NCBI GenBank assembly: GCA_009911305.1
Contig: QXXC01000017.1
Location: forward strand, 17,842-81,841
Origin: Clostridiaceae bacterium
GTDB taxonomy: Bacteria; Bacillota; Clostridia; Lachnospirales; Lachnospiraceae
Direction: 5' to 3'
Length of the DNA: 64,000 nucleotides
This document shows, piece by piece, positions 25,835 through 34,955 of this stretch. Below the pieces are notes generated by a model. The model made no database searches, was not told the DNA's origin, and was given only the letters and a program-made list of their open reading frames with translations. Position 1 is the stretch's first letter. The number at the start of each line of letters is the position of its first letter. A program made the position numbers and the translations under genes.

Positions 25835-27088
25835 GTGTCTGTGATCGAAGTCCGGGGGCGGCGCCCGCTGAAGGGCGAGCTGATCGTGCAGGGCTCAAAG
25901 AACGCGGTGCTGCCCATGATGGCCGCGTCCGTGCTGAATAAAGGAATAACCGTCATTGATAATGTCCCCGGAATACAGGATGTGTTTTGTATGATGGGGA
26001 TACTTGATTCTCTGGGCTGCTGCTGCGCGCTGCATAAGCACCGGCTGCAGATTGACGCATCGGGCCTTTGCGGCGCTTCCATTTCCCGGTGCGATATGGA
26101 AGCCATGCGTTCCTCTATCCTGCTTCTGGGGCCGCTTCTGGGGCGTCTGGGCGAGGCAGCGGTCTATGAGCCGGGCGGCTGTATGATCGGGAAACGGCCG
26201 ATCGATCTGCACCTGATGGCCTTAAAGCGCCTGGGGGCCGCGGTGGAAGAGGGCGGGGAGGGGAAGCCGCTTACCGCGAGGGCGGGACGGCTCTCCGGCG
26301 CGATGGTTGAATTTCCCTACCCGAGCGTGGGCGCGACGGAGAACGCGATCTGCGCCGCCGTGGCGGCTTCGGGGCGGACCGTGCTCACGGGCTGCGCCAG
26401 GGAACCGGAGATTGAGGAGCTGTGCCGCTTCCTGACCGCGATGGGGGCCTCGATCCGAGGCGCTGGCAGCCGCGTGATTACGATTGAGGGCGGCCTGGCG
26501 CTTCATGACTGCCATTACCGGGCAGGCGGGGATCGGATCGTGGCCGGGACGTATCTTCTGGCCGCGGCCGGGACCGGCGGGGAGATTGTGCTGACCGGCG
26601 CGGGCGCGAGGGAGCTGTGCCCTGTGCTGTGCGTGTTAAAGCGCCTGGGCGGCTTCCTGTACGAGGAGGAAGGGCTGTTATTCTTCAAAAGCCAGGGCCG
26701 CCCGGCGGCGCTTACGGCCGTGACAGGGCCGCATCCCGGGTTTCCGACGGATCTGCAGTCTGTGCTGATGGCTGTCCTGAGCGTGGCGGACGGGGAGAGC
26801 GCGGTGCGCGAGACGGTGTTTGAAAGCCGTTTTGCGACAGTGGGAGAGCTTGTGAAGCTGGGCGCGGACATTGCGCTCTCCGGCGATACGGCCCGCATCC
26901 GGGGGCTGGGCTGCCTGAAGGGAGCTTCGGTGGAGGCAAAGGACTTACGAGGCGGCGCGGCCCTCGCGGTGGCCGGGCTTTTAGCGGACGGGGCCACGCG
27001 GATCAGCGGCTGCGGGCACATTATGCGCGGGTATGAGGATATCTGCCGCGACCTGGCTTGTCTTGGCGCGTCGATCGCCTGGAGGTAA
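25835..27088 (+). CDS. murA: UDP-N-acetylglucosamine 1-carboxyvinyltransferase (MurA)
   Basis: MurA transfers enolpyruvate from PEP to UDP-GlcNAc, the first committed step of peptidoglycan synthesis. The 417-residue protein keeps GSKNAVLPM near the N-terminus (the Lys-Asn pair), the catalytic Cys116 in GGCMIGKRPIDLH (the fosfomycin target), FPTDLQ and the late RGGAALAVA arginine. The start is GTG at 25835 with AGGAGG about 10 bases upstream. It occupies the slot between the SEDS gene and ftsQ where murG often lies in related genomes; murG is not in the window. Confidence 0.95.
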   Translation: MSVIEVRGRRPLKGELIVQGSKNAVLPMMAASVLNKGITVIDNVPGIQDVFCMMGILDSLGCCCALHKHRLQIDASGLCGASISRCDMEAMRSSILLLGPLLGRLGEAAVYEPGGCMIGKRPIDLHLMALKRLGAAVEEGGEGKPLTARAGRLSGAMVEFPYPSVGATENAICAAVAASGRTVLTGCAREPEIEELCRFLTAMGASIRGAGSRVITIEGGLALHDCHYRAGGDRIVAGTYLLAAAGTGGEIVLTGAGARELCPVLCVLKRLGGFLYEEEGLLFFKSQGRPAALTAVTGPHPGFPTDLQSVLMAVLSVADGESAVRETVFESRFATVGELVKLGADIALSGDTARIRGLGCLKGASVEAKDLRGGAALAVAGLLADGATRISGCGHIMRGYEDICRDLACLGASIAWR

Positions 27089-27148
27089 CGCGGGCGATCG
27101 GCAGAGCGGGCCGGAGGCAGGCAGCGACAAAAGGAGGCGTCAGGGCCA

Positions 27149-27880
27149 ATGGGAAAACACGGCAGGGGAAAAGGATGGCTTACATTGGCCGGTTCCCTCG
27201 CGGCTGCGGCATTGCTGCTGATTTTCGTTTTATTTGTGAGGATCAGCGAGGTCGAGGTGAGCGGAAATATCCGTTATACAAAGGAGCAGATGGAGGAGGC
27301 GGTTTTTGATACAAATTTAAGCAGAAATACCGTTATCTGCTACCTGCGGGACCGGTTCCGGCCACATAAGACGATTCCTTTTGTGGAAGACTATAAGATA
27401 GTATTCCGGAGCCTGAACCGGGCGGAGATTATTGTCTATGAAAAAAGCGTGGTCGGCTATGTTTCCTATATGAGCAGCATGATATATTTTGACAAGGACG
27501 GCGTTGTTGTGGAGAGCACGAGCGAGAGGCTGCCGGGCATTCCGATGATAAACGGCCTTGAATTCGGCCATATCGTGCTGCACCGCCCCCTTCCGGTGGA
27601 GGATCCGCAGATATTTTCAGAGCTTTTAAACCTGACGCAGATTCTGGAAATCAATGAGATCACAGTGGATCAGATCGAATTTACGCGCAGCAGGCGGATG
27701 CGCTGTTCCATCGGGACGCTTTTGGTGGAACTGGGAGACAACACACAGATGAACGGCAAGATTGGGGAGCTTAGAAGCATTCTGAAGGAGTATCCGGATT
27801 TGGACGGGACGCTGTATCTGGATACGTACGACGAGTCAAACCTAAGCCCCATGTTCCGATTTGAGAAAAAATCAAAATAG
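27149..27880 (+). CDS. ftsQ: Cell division protein FtsQ/DivIB
   Basis: The 243-residue protein has a short basic cytoplasmic tail, one membrane helix (about 10-30) and an outside POTRA domain beginning ISEVEVSGNIRYTKEQMEEA. A beta domain follows with FDKDGVVVESTSERLPGIPMI. FtsQ/DivIB links FtsL and DivIC to the septal synthase complex. A strong AAGGAGG lies about 12 bases before the ATG. It is the last gene before the separate ftsZ promoter. Confidence 0.9.
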   Translation: MGKHGRGKGWLTLAGSLAAAALLLIFVLFVRISEVEVSGNIRYTKEQMEEAVFDTNLSRNTVICYLRDRFRPHKTIPFVEDYKIVFRSLNRAEIIVYEKSVVGYVSYMSSMIYFDKDGVVVESTSERLPGIPMINGLEFGHIVLHRPLPVEDPQIFSELLNLTQILEINEITVDQIEFTRSRRMRCSIGTLLVELGDNTQMNGKIGELRSILKEYPDLDGTLYLDTYDESNLSPMFRFEKKSK

Positions 27881-27883
27881 AGA

Positions 27884-27912
27884 TTGATTTTTTGCCAGAA
27901 ATCAAATATAGT
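27884..27912 (+). promoter_or_regulatory. ftsZ promoter
   Basis: TTGATT (27884-27889), a 17-base spacer and TATAGT (27907-27912), 110 bases before the ftsZ start. Confidence 0.65.
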
Positions 27913-28022
27913 ATAAGGTAGACTAAATATGTTTTCAGGCGGCTGTATGAGAGCGGCTTACGGTTTGCGGGGACGGCTGTTTTGATGATTACAATTGATG
28001 GAAAAGTGAAGGAGGAACGGTC

Positions 28023-29267
28023 TTGTTAGAGATTAAGATAAATGAATCGGAGAATTCTGCCAGAATTATCGTGGTCGGCGTCGGCGGAGCGGGCAATAAT
28101 GCGGTGAACCGTATGATAGAGGAGAATATTGCCGGAGTGGAATTCATTGGGATCAACACGGACAAGCAGGCGCTGCAGTTCTGTAAGGCATCCACGGCGA
28201 TGCAGATCGGCGAGAAGCTGACCAAGGGGCTGGGCGCAGGGGCCAAGCCCGAGATCGGCGAGAAGGCGGCGGAGGAGAGCCAGGAGGAGCTGGCCCAGGC
28301 CTTAAAGGGCGCGGACATGGTTTTCGTGACCTGCGGCATGGGCGGCGGCACCGGTACCGGCGCGGCGCCGGTGATCGCGCGGATCGCCAAGGATATGGGC
28401 ATCCTGACCGTGGGCGTTGTGACCAAGCCGTTCCGCTTCGAGGCCAAGACCCGTATGAGCAACGCCATGTCCGGCATTGACAAGCTCAAGTCAAGCGTGG
28501 ACACCCTGATCGTGATTCCGAACGACAAGCTGCTGGAGATTGTAGATCGCCGCACGACCATGCCGGACGCCTTAAAGAAGGCCGACGAGGTGCTCCAGCA
28601 GGCCGTGCAGGGCATTACGGATTTAATCAACGTTCCGGGACTCATCAACCTCGATTTCGCGGATGTGCAGACCGTTATGCTGGATAAGGGCATTGCGCAC
28701 ATCGGCATCGGACATGCCAAGGGAGACGAGAAGGCCATCGAGGCCGTGAAGCAGGCCGTATCCAGCCCGCTCCTTGAGACGACCATCGAGGGCGCGAGCC
28801 ATGTGATCATCAATATTTCCGGCGATATCAGCCTGATCGAGGCCAATGACGCCGCGACCTACGTCCAGGAGCTGGCCGGGGATGACGCAAATATCATCTT
28901 TGGCGCGATGTATGACGAGAACGCGCAGGATGAGGCGATCATCACCGTCATTGCCACCGGCCTCGACGCGGATTCCTCCGACACGCCGGTCGAGAAGGCC
29001 ATGAGCGATTTCAAGAAGCCCTTCCAGGCAAAGGGCGCCGCTCCGTTCGCGCCGCAGGGAGCCGGCAGGGAAGCAGCGGCCACGTCTGCGCCGGGCTATA
29101 AGATGCCCGCTTACCGCGGCGCGCCCGCACAGCCGCAGGCCCCGGCCGCAGGACAGAGGCCGGCGCAGCCGCAGCCGCCGCAGGGAGCTCCGGTACAGCA
29201 GACCTTCCGCCCGATGCAGAGGGAGACACAGATCAATATCCCGGATTTCCTGAAAAATAAGAGGTGA
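28023..29267 (+). CDS. ftsZ: Cell division GTPase FtsZ
   Basis: FtsZ is the tubulin-like GTPase that forms the Z ring. The 414-residue protein has [13 protein letters not shown], the GTP-binding [10 protein letters not shown] loop, NVDFADV-type synergy sequence ([11 protein letters not shown]) and a Pro/Gln/Ala-rich linker. It ends in the conserved peptide [11 protein letters not shown] that binds FtsA, SepF or ZapA-type partners. The start is TTG at 28023 behind AAGGAGG, an uncommon start codon that fits the family N-terminus (MLEIKINE). A terminator follows after about 100 bases. Confidence 0.98.
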   Translation: MLEIKINESENSARIIVVGVGGAGNNAVNRMIEENIAGVEFIGINTDKQALQFCKASTAMQIGEKLTKGLGAGAKPEIGEKAAEESQEELAQALKGADMVFVTCGMGGGTGTGAAPVIARIAKDMGILTVGVVTKPFRFEAKTRMSNAMSGIDKLKSSVDTLIVIPNDKLLEIVDRRTTMPDALKKADEVLQQAVQGITDLINVPGLINLDFADVQTVMLDKGIAHIGIGHAKGDEKAIEAVKQAVSSPLLETTIEGASHVIINISGDISLIEANDAATYVQELAGDDANIIFGAMYDENAQDEAIITVIATGLDADSSDTPVEKAMSDFKKPFQAKGAAPFAPQGAGREAAATSAPGYKMPAYRGAPAQPQAPAAGQRPAQPQPPQGAPVQQTFRPMQRETQINIPDFLKNKR

Positions 29268-29367
29268 TAAAAAGGGCGGGACAGCATCCTCCCGGCGCTG
29301 GCAGCCGCTGTAGTGGCGCAGGCTGCGAATACGATTTTTGCATTGAAAATTTGAAATAAAAGTGGCG

Positions 29368-29402
29368 ACGCCGCACAGAGAGAGCTGTGCGGCGTTTTTT
29401 TT
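29368..29402 (+). terminator. Rho-independent terminator after ftsZ
   Basis: ACGCCGCACAG pairs with CTGTGCGGCGT across a 6-base loop, followed by eight T. Confidence 0.93.
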
Positions 29403-29483
29403 ATGCCTAAAACGGCGAATTCAGTCGTTTTGTATGGATTTTGTCTAAAATTGGCGATAAAAATATGGAATCTGCTCTGCGTG

Positions 29484-29517
29484 TTTGACAAAAATTACAG
29501 GAAGAGCTATTTATAAT
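29484..29517 (+). promoter_or_regulatory. spoIIG-type promoter with Spo0A box and long spacer
   Basis: TTGACA (29485-29490) and TATAAT (29512-29517) are perfect boxes but 21 bases apart. TTTGACAAA (29484-29492), a match to the inverted Spo0A box, overlaps the -35. In B. subtilis the spoIIG promoter likewise has an over-long spacer and needs Spo0A-P. Confidence 0.75.
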
Positions 29518-29564
29518 GACTACTGTCGGACAGAGAGGCAGACGGTTCGCAGGCCAAAAGGGGG

Positions 29565-30386
29565 ATGAGAATCGTTCTGAACCGGAGGGGTGGGATAGTT
29601 AGAGTGACATATACCGTATATGCAGATCTCCTGCTGGTCAGTAATTTTATCATGGACATTCTGCTCCTTTGGCTGCTTCGCAGGATGATGCGGCTGAAGG
29701 CGAGGAGATGGGGGCTTGCCCCGGCGGCTCTGGTGGGGGCGCTGTACGCCCTGGCTGTGGCTGTTTTCCCGCTGCCTGCCCCTTTGGAGGCTTTTTTTAC
29801 CTATGCAGGCGTGAGTGTTCTGATGGTGCTTGCAGCCTTTCAGATCCGTGGAAAAGGCGAGCTTTTTAAGGCTGTGGCCGGGCTTTACCTGGCGTCGTGC
29901 CTGATGGCCGGCGTGATGCAGCTCCTTGCGTTTTCCGGCCTGCTTTTTAAACCATGGATGTGTGCAGCCGTACCGGGCAGCCTTTTTTTTGTCGTTTTTT
30001 TATGGAATCAGACGATATCCGGCGCTGCGAAGAACAGCCATCTGTATCAGGTGGAGGTGACGTACAGGGGACAAATGGGACGCTTTGTGGGTTTTCTCGA
30101 CACAGGAAACCGTCTGACAGAGCCGGTGAGCGGGAAACCGGTGTGTATCCTGTCGGCAGAGAGCGCCGGAGGGCTGTTTTCGGCCCTGGACGGCGTTCTG
30201 TATATTCCGTTTCGGAGCGTTGGAAAAGAGGGGGGCGTCCTTCCGGCTGTGCGGGCAGAGCGCATGGAGGTCGAAAGGGAAGGCGTAAGGCTGGTGGTGG
30301 AGGCCCCGTATATTGCCTTTTCAAAGGAGGCGCTGTCCCGGGACAATACATATCAGATGCTGCTGAATGAGGGGATTTGGCTGTGA
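29565..30386 (+). CDS. spoIIGA: Sporulation sigma-E processing peptidase SpoIIGA
   Basis: SpoIIGA is the membrane aspartic protease that removes the pro-sequence of pro-SigE in the mother cell. The 273-residue protein has five N-terminal membrane helices followed by a cytoplasmic protease domain with the catalytic DTGN motif in GFLDTGNRLTEP (Asp179 with this start) and FRSVGKEGG. It lies directly before sigE, the standard pairing. The start is uncertain: ATG 29565 has AAAGGGGG almost touching it, while a GTG at 29604 (VTYTVYADLLL) would match the usual short family N-terminus. Confidence 0.92.
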   Translation: MRIVLNRRGGIVRVTYTVYADLLLVSNFIMDILLLWLLRRMMRLKARRWGLAPAALVGALYALAVAVFPLPAPLEAFFTYAGVSVLMVLAAFQIRGKGELFKAVAGLYLASCLMAGVMQLLAFSGLLFKPWMCAAVPGSLFFVVFLWNQTISGAAKNSHLYQVEVTYRGQMGRFVGFLDTGNRLTEPVSGKPVCILSAESAGGLFSALDGVLYIPFRSVGKEGGVLPAVRAERMEVEREGVRLVVEAPYIAFSKEALSRDNTYQMLLNEGIWL

Positions 30387-30425
30387 AAGGCTGGTATTTC
30401 TTATTAAATATGAGGAGGAAGAAAT

Positions 30426-31166
30426 ATGATCATAAAGGTTTCCATGCCGGGACAGTTCCGGCTTAAGGTGGCGCCGTCGTTTAAGTCGGTGCTGTTTCCC
30501 AGGGAAGGGGAGATTCATTACATAGGCGGGGCGGATGTCCTCCCTGCGCCTCTCAGCAGCCGTGAGGAGGCGCAGGTGCTGCAAAAGCTTGGAACCGAGC
30601 AGGATTCACAGGCAAAATCAAGTCTGATTGAACACAATCTGCGCCTGGTGGTATACATAGCAAAGAAATTTGACAATACGAGCGTGGGGGTCGAGGATCT
30701 CATTTCCATCGGCACGATTGGCCTTATCAAGGCCATCAATACGTTTAATATCGATAAAAATATCAAGCTGGCTACGTACGCATCCCGCTGCATTGAGAAT
30801 GAGATCCTGATGTATCTGCGGCGGAATAATAAGACCAAGATGGAGGTGTCCATCGATGAGCCGCTGAATGTGGACTGGGATGGAAATGAACTGCTGCTCT
30901 CAGATATCCTGGGCACAGATGAAGATGTGATTTACCGGGATCTGGAGGATGAGACGGAGAAGAAGCTCCTGAATACGGCCATCAGCCGCCTGCCGGCCAG
31001 GGAACAGCGGATCGTAAAGCTGCGCTTCGGGCTGGGGACAGAGAATGAGGATGAGATGACGCAGAAGGAGGTGGCGGATCTGCTGGGAATCTCGCAGTCG
31101 TATATTTCGAGGCTGGAGAAGAAGATTATGAAGCGGCTGAAGAAGGAGATTGTGCGGTATGAGTAG
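30426..31166 (+). CDS. sigE: RNA polymerase sporulation sigma factor SigE (pro-form)
   Basis: SigE directs early mother-cell transcription in sporulation and is made as an inactive precursor. The 246-residue protein has an N-terminal pro-sequence of about 30 residues, then region 2 ([45 protein letters not shown]) and region 4 ([37 protein letters not shown]). GAGGAGG precedes the ATG. It follows spoIIGA by 40 bases and both come from the Spo0A-type promoter. A short hairpin follows it and sigG is not next in line. Confidence 0.97.
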   Translation: MIIKVSMPGQFRLKVAPSFKSVLFPREGEIHYIGGADVLPAPLSSREEAQVLQKLGTEQDSQAKSSLIEHNLRLVVYIAKKFDNTSVGVEDLISIGTIGLIKAINTFNIDKNIKLATYASRCIENEILMYLRRNNKTKMEVSIDEPLNVDWDGNELLLSDILGTDEDVIYRDLEDETEKKLLNTAISRLPAREQRIVKLRFGLGTENEDEMTQKEVADLLGISQSYISRLEKKIMKRLKKEIVRYE

Positions 31167-31186
31167 AGCGTGTCTGGAACACGCTC
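31166..31186. terminator. Hairpin at the convergent sigE / acyltransferase junction
   Basis: GAGCGTGT pairs with ACACGCTC across a 5-base loop. There is no T run, so termination would be inefficient. Confidence 0.35.
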
Positions 31187-31197
31187 CAGAGCATGTT

Positions 31198-32271
31198 TCA
31201 GGCACGTTTTAAAAGGCGGCGCGTGAAGAAGCTTACGCTGCGCCCGGCAAGGGCCGGCAGGAGCAGCCCCAGAATCACGTAAAACGGCCCGAGCTGCGGC
31301 CGGAAGCTGACCGGGAAGGAGGAGAGCGTCTCCGGCAGCTCCGGAAGGAAAAAGCGCGCGTACGCGTAATCCATCAGCTTAAACACCGTAAAATGCAGCG
31401 CCATGATATCAAAGGAGCAGCGCCCCAAAAAGGTCAGGGGGCGGGAGAGGAAGCGCCATTTTTCCACCAGATCCGCCAGGGAGAGGACGAAATAGATGCC
31501 CAGCAGGGAGATGGGGAAAAAGAGCAGCCCCGGGATGCTCATGCTGGCCAGGTCGATGTAGATATGGAGCCGGCTGTTGACCTGTGTCAGCAAAAACGCG
31601 CTGATCATACATCCGTACCAGGTGGTATAGCGGCGGAACCCCGGGCAGTGCGTTTTCATGAGCCAGGCGATGACATACAGGGGAACCACCAGGATGGCGG
31701 TCTGCAGGTTATAGGGCAGGCCGCATTTTCGCATGTTGATAAACACGCCCGTCAGGCCCACAGCAGCGGCCGGGAGTACGATCAGGGGAAGGCGCAGGGC
31801 GGGCTTTTGAAGCCGCCTGGCCGCTGTGCGGCCGAACCAGACGCAGCCGCCGAACAGGGCGGCGGAGACGAGCCAGACAGGCACAAACCAGAGCGCGCCC
31901 TGGATCTGCTCCGGGCAGGTGAAGGAGATGCCGCTTAAGACAGCGGAAAGCATCATCGTGTGGTTATAAACCGGCTGCCCGGCATAGAGTCCATGCCCGA
32001 CAAAAAAGTTGTGCAGGAGCACGAATACGGCGGCATAAAAGAAATATCTGGGCCAGGAGCCGGCCAGGCGGGCCCCGAAATAGGCAAAGGGATCGTCGCC
32101 GTATCTGGCTTCATTGTAGAAATACCCGGTTATAAAAAAGAAGAGGGCCAGATGGAACAAATATACAAACGCGCCGGCAAAATAGCCGCTGTGCCCTAAG
32201 ACAATCGCGATGATTCCCAGCCCCTTTACGGTATCCCAGTAAAAAGAGCGGGACGAAACGTCCTGATTCAT
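31198..32271 (-). CDS. Membrane acyltransferase of the AT3/OafA-like superfamily
   Basis: This 357-residue protein has about ten membrane helices. It begins, after a short tail, with FYWDTVKGLGIIAIVLGHSG, the pattern with a catalytic-type histidine that opens acyltransferase-3 proteins (O-acetylation of surface sugars). ITGYFYNE and GALWFVPVWLV are also family-like. AGGAGG lies 8 bases before the ATG at 32271, which I prefer to an ATG 18 codons earlier. It is convergent with sigE and in line with sigG, an arrangement that splits the usual sigE-sigG pair. Substrate unknown. Confidence 0.8.
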   Translation of the reverse strand: MNQDVSSRSFYWDTVKGLGIIAIVLGHSGYFAGAFVYLFHLALFFFITGYFYNEARYGDDPFAYFGARLAGSWPRYFFYAAVFVLLHNFFVGHGLYAGQPVYNHTMMLSAVLSGISFTCPEQIQGALWFVPVWLVSAALFGGCVWFGRTAARRLQKPALRLPLIVLPAAAVGLTGVFINMRKCGLPYNLQTAILVVPLYVIAWLMKTHCPGFRRYTTWYGCMISAFLLTQVNSRLHIYIDLASMSIPGLLFFPISLLGIYFVLSLADLVEKWRFLSRPLTFLGRCSFDIMALHFTVFKLMDYAYARFFLPELPETLSSFPVSFRPQLGPFYVILGLLLPALAGRSVSFFTRRLLKRA

Positions 32272-32365
32272 ATGTTTTTCCTCCTTGTACCAGCCGATTG
32301 TACTATGGGGAGGGGAAAAAAGCAAGAGGAACTGTTTCAGATACGCTCCAGGGTGTATGATAAAG

Positions 32366-32529
32366 GTTACTGTTTACACGCCAGTCCATGCGAGGCGTTT
32401 TTTGTGAGTGCAGCGCAGCGAAAGTCACAGAAAACCCGAGAGAAACGGCGCCAAACCGCGTTTTATGCGGTTTGTGTGCATCGCGGAGCGTGTTACTGGG
32501 CACAGCCCGGCGGGGGTGTGAACAGTAAC
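32366..32529 (-). repeat. Dispersed intergenic element, copy C, with terminal inverted repeats (MITE-like)
   Basis: The 164-base segment is bounded by GTTACTGTTTACAC (32366-32379) and its near-complement GTGTGAACAGTAAC (32516-32529). It contains AAACCGC...GCGGTTT as an inner hairpin. Its reverse complement matches 15831-15924 and, more loosely, 11374-11500. No gene is seen between 32272 and 32565. Confidence 0.8.
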
Positions 32530-32565
32530 TGATAAGGGGTGGAAGCGTGTACGGCACTGTACGCG

Positions 32566-33342
32566 TCAGCTCAGATAATGCTTCATGGTCCGCAGGGCGT
32601 TCTTTTCAAGGCGGCTGACCTGGGCCTGGCTGATATGGATTTCTTCCGCCACCTCGGTCTGGGTTTTCCCTTCAAAAAAGCGCATGTCAATGATATGGCG
32701 TTCCCGCTCCGGGAGGCGTTTCATGGCTTCGCTCAGGGAGAGATCTTCTACCCAGTGTTCTTCAGAATTTTTCTTATCGCTGATCTGATCCATGACGTAT
32801 AAGGGATCGCCGCCGTCGGTGTAGACCGGTTCGTAGAGGCTGACCGGGCTCTGGATGGCGTCCAGGGCGTAGGTGATTTCCTCCTTTGTGACGCCGAGCT
32901 CTTCGGCGATCTCACAGACGGTCGGCTCCTTTAAATTCTTTTTCAGGAGATGTTCCCTGGTGTAAATCGCCTTGTAAGCCGTATCCCGCAGGGATCGGCT
33001 GACGCGGATGGAATTATTGTCCCGCAGGTAGCGTTTGACCTCGCCTAAGATCATCGGAACCGCATAGGTGGAAAAACGCACATTCTGTGTAATGTCAAAA
33101 TTATCAATCGCCTTAATGAGGCCGATGCAGCCGATCTGGAAGAGGTCGTCCACATTTTCGTTGCTGCTGGAAAAGCGCTGGATGACGCTTAAGACAAGAC
33201 GGAGATTTCCCTTGATATACTGTTCCCTGGCTTCTTTGTCGCCGTTTAGAATCCGTTTGAACAGCTCCTCCTTTTCAGAATTGCTCAGGAGAGGAAGCTT
33301 AGAGGTATTCACTCCGCATATTTCCACTTTATAAACAGCCAT
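32566..33342 (-). CDS. sigG: RNA polymerase sporulation sigma factor SigG
   Basis: SigG drives late forespore transcription. The 258-residue protein starts MAVYKVEICGVNTSKLPLL, matching the B. subtilis SigG N-terminus. It has region 2 (NLRLVLSVIQRF, VDDLFQIGCIGLIKAIDNFD, RFSTYAVPMILGE), region 3 (NSIRVSRSLRDTAYKA) and region 4 (LPERERHIIDMRFFEGKTQTEVAEEI). GGAGGTAAGG precedes the ATG at 33342; the frame is open for 89 codons more but that part shows no similarity. In most Firmicutes sigG follows sigE on the same strand, whereas here it is on the opposite strand. Confidence 0.97.
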   Translation of the reverse strand: MAVYKVEICGVNTSKLPLLSNSEKEELFKRILNGDKEAREQYIKGNLRLVLSVIQRFSSSNENVDDLFQIGCIGLIKAIDNFDITQNVRFSTYAVPMILGEVKRYLRDNNSIRVSRSLRDTAYKAIYTREHLLKKNLKEPTVCEIAEELGVTKEEITYALDAIQSPVSLYEPVYTDGGDPLYVMDQISDKKNSEEHWVEDLSLSEAMKRLPERERHIIDMRFFEGKTQTEVAEEIHISQAQVSRLEKNALRTMKHYLS

Positions 33343-33456
33343 GTACCTTACCTCCGCATCATTGTATTTATACATGAATGATGGACGGATTTGGATGGAT
33401 TTATACGGAGCGTAAGTTGAAAAAAATTTCCTGTGAAAGTAAGAGGGAAGGCCTTG

Positions 33457-33490
33457 ACAGCAGGGGCTTGTGACAGCCTTTGCTGTTTTT
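33457..33490 (+). terminator. Terminator-like hairpin between sigG and asd
   Basis: ACAGCAGGGGCT pairs, with two G-U pairs, with AGCCTTTGCTGT across a 6-base loop, followed by a T run. No plus-strand gene ends before it, so it may be an attenuator or a relic. I see nothing else in 33343-33700; no lysine riboswitch core is recognisable before asd. Confidence 0.5.
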
Positions 33491-33700
33491 AAGGCTCTTA
33501 AGAGAATCATTGAAAGGACAGTGCGGATTATGCTGCATATAAAAAAGATAACCGCGTTCACCTGAGCTGAATTTCCCACAAAGCGGAACGCACATCTGGC
33601 AGAAAGCATTTTCCAGACACGCTTTGGCTCTCGGATCGGCGGATCGCAAGTATGTAACCTATAAAATTGTTTATCATCATATTTGAAAACAATTGATTTT

Positions 33701-33730
33701 TTTACGAAATTGGTATAGGATAATTACAAT
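33701..33730 (+). promoter_or_regulatory. Possible asd promoter
   Basis: TTTACG (33701-33706), an 18-base spacer and TACAAT (33725-33730). The -35 box is imperfect. Confidence 0.4.
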
Positions 33731-33788
33731 TCACACCCTGCGCCTTTTTTGGCGGCGTGAATCAAATGCGATAGTGAGGAGAAAACCA

Positions 33789-34880
33789 ATGAATATGGAA
33801 AAAAAATTGCGCGTAGGTATCCTTGGCGCGACCGGCATGGTTGGTCAGCGCTTTATTACGCTGCTGGCGGGACATCCCTGGTATGAGATTACGGCGCTGG
33901 CGGCCAGTCCGCGTTCGGCGGGAAAATCATATGAGGAGGCCGTCGGCGGGAGATGGAAGATGCAGACCCCCATGCCGGAAGCTGTAAAAGGCATGACGGT
34001 CATGAATGTCAATGAGGTGGAGAAGGTGGCGGCCCGGACGGATTTTGTGTTCAGCGCCGTTGACATGACGAAAGAGGAGATCCGGGCCATTGAGGACGCG
34101 TATGCAAAGGCAGAAACGCCGGTGGTTTCTAATAACAGCGCCCACCGCTGGACGCCGGATGTCCCGATGGTGGTTCCGGAGATCAATCCGGAGCATTTTA
34201 AAGTCATCGAATTCCAGAGGAAGCGCCTGGGGACGACGCGGGGATTTGTGGCCGTAAAGCCGAACTGCTCGATCCAGAGCTATGCGCCGGTTCTGACGGC
34301 CTGGAAGGAGTTTGAGCCGTATGAGGCAGTGGCCACGACATACCAGGCAATCTCCGGGGCGGGAAAGACCTTTCAGGACTGGCCGGAGATGGTGGAAAAT
34401 ATCATTCCCTACATCGGCGGCGAGGAGGAAAAGAGCGAGCAGGAGCCGCTGCGCCTCTGGGGCGAGATAAAGGACGGGGTGATCGTAAAGGCCGAAAGCC
34501 CGATCATCACCTGCCAGTGCATCCGCGTCCCGGTTCTGGACGGACATACGGCGGCGGTGTTTGTGAAATTCAGGAAACGCCCGTCAAAGGAGGAGCTGAT
34601 TGAGGCGCTGAACCGTTTTAAGGGCCTTCCCCAGACGCTGGAGCTTCCGAGCGCGCCGAAGCAGTTTATCCGCTACTTAGAGGAGGATAATCGTCCGCAG
34701 GTAAAGCTGGATGTGGACGCGGAAAAGGGAATGGCAGTCTCTGTGGGACGTTTAAGGCCGGATACCGTTTACGACTGGAAGTTTGTGGGCCTGTCCCACA
34801 ATACCCTGCGCGGCGCGGCCGGCGGGGCCGTGCTGTGCGCGGAGCTTTTAACGGCGCAGGGATATATTCAGGCAAAATAG
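33789..34880 (+). CDS. asd: Aspartate-semialdehyde dehydrogenase
   Basis: Asd reduces aspartyl phosphate to aspartate semialdehyde with NADPH, feeding lysine/diaminopimelate, threonine and methionine synthesis. The 363-residue protein has the nucleotide loop GILGATGMVGQRF, the catalytic Cys160 in VKPNCSIQSY, and GHTAAVFVKF with the later active-site histidine. The sequence is of the longer archaeal/fungal-like class of Asd. GAGGAG lies 7 bases before the ATG at 33789. It appears to be a single-gene unit in this context. Confidence 0.95.
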   Translation: MNMEKKLRVGILGATGMVGQRFITLLAGHPWYEITALAASPRSAGKSYEEAVGGRWKMQTPMPEAVKGMTVMNVNEVEKVAARTDFVFSAVDMTKEEIRAIEDAYAKAETPVVSNNSAHRWTPDVPMVVPEINPEHFKVIEFQRKRLGTTRGFVAVKPNCSIQSYAPVLTAWKEFEPYEAVATTYQAISGAGKTFQDWPEMVENIIPYIGGEEEKSEQEPLRLWGEIKDGVIVKAESPIITCQCIRVPVLDGHTAAVFVKFRKRPSKEELIEALNRFKGLPQTLELPSAPKQFIRYLEEDNRPQVKLDVDAEKGMAVSVGRLRPDTVYDWKFVGLSHNTLRGAAGGAVLCAELLTAQGYIQAK

Positions 34881-34955
34881 AAGAGGGACGCGGCCAGGCG
34901 CCGGGCGTCTTAAAGGCGCGGCGCCCGGGAGCGCTGCGAAAAAGGAGAAAACGAG

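Noticed and set aside
31393..31938. 181-residue plus-strand frame inside the acyltransferase gene
   Set aside because: Its product is low-complexity Gly/Gln/Ala sequence; the minus frame encodes a clear membrane acyltransferase.
33343..33788. Lysine riboswitch before asd
   Set aside because: None of the conserved core segments of that riboswitch is recognisable; only a terminator-like hairpin and a possible promoter remain.
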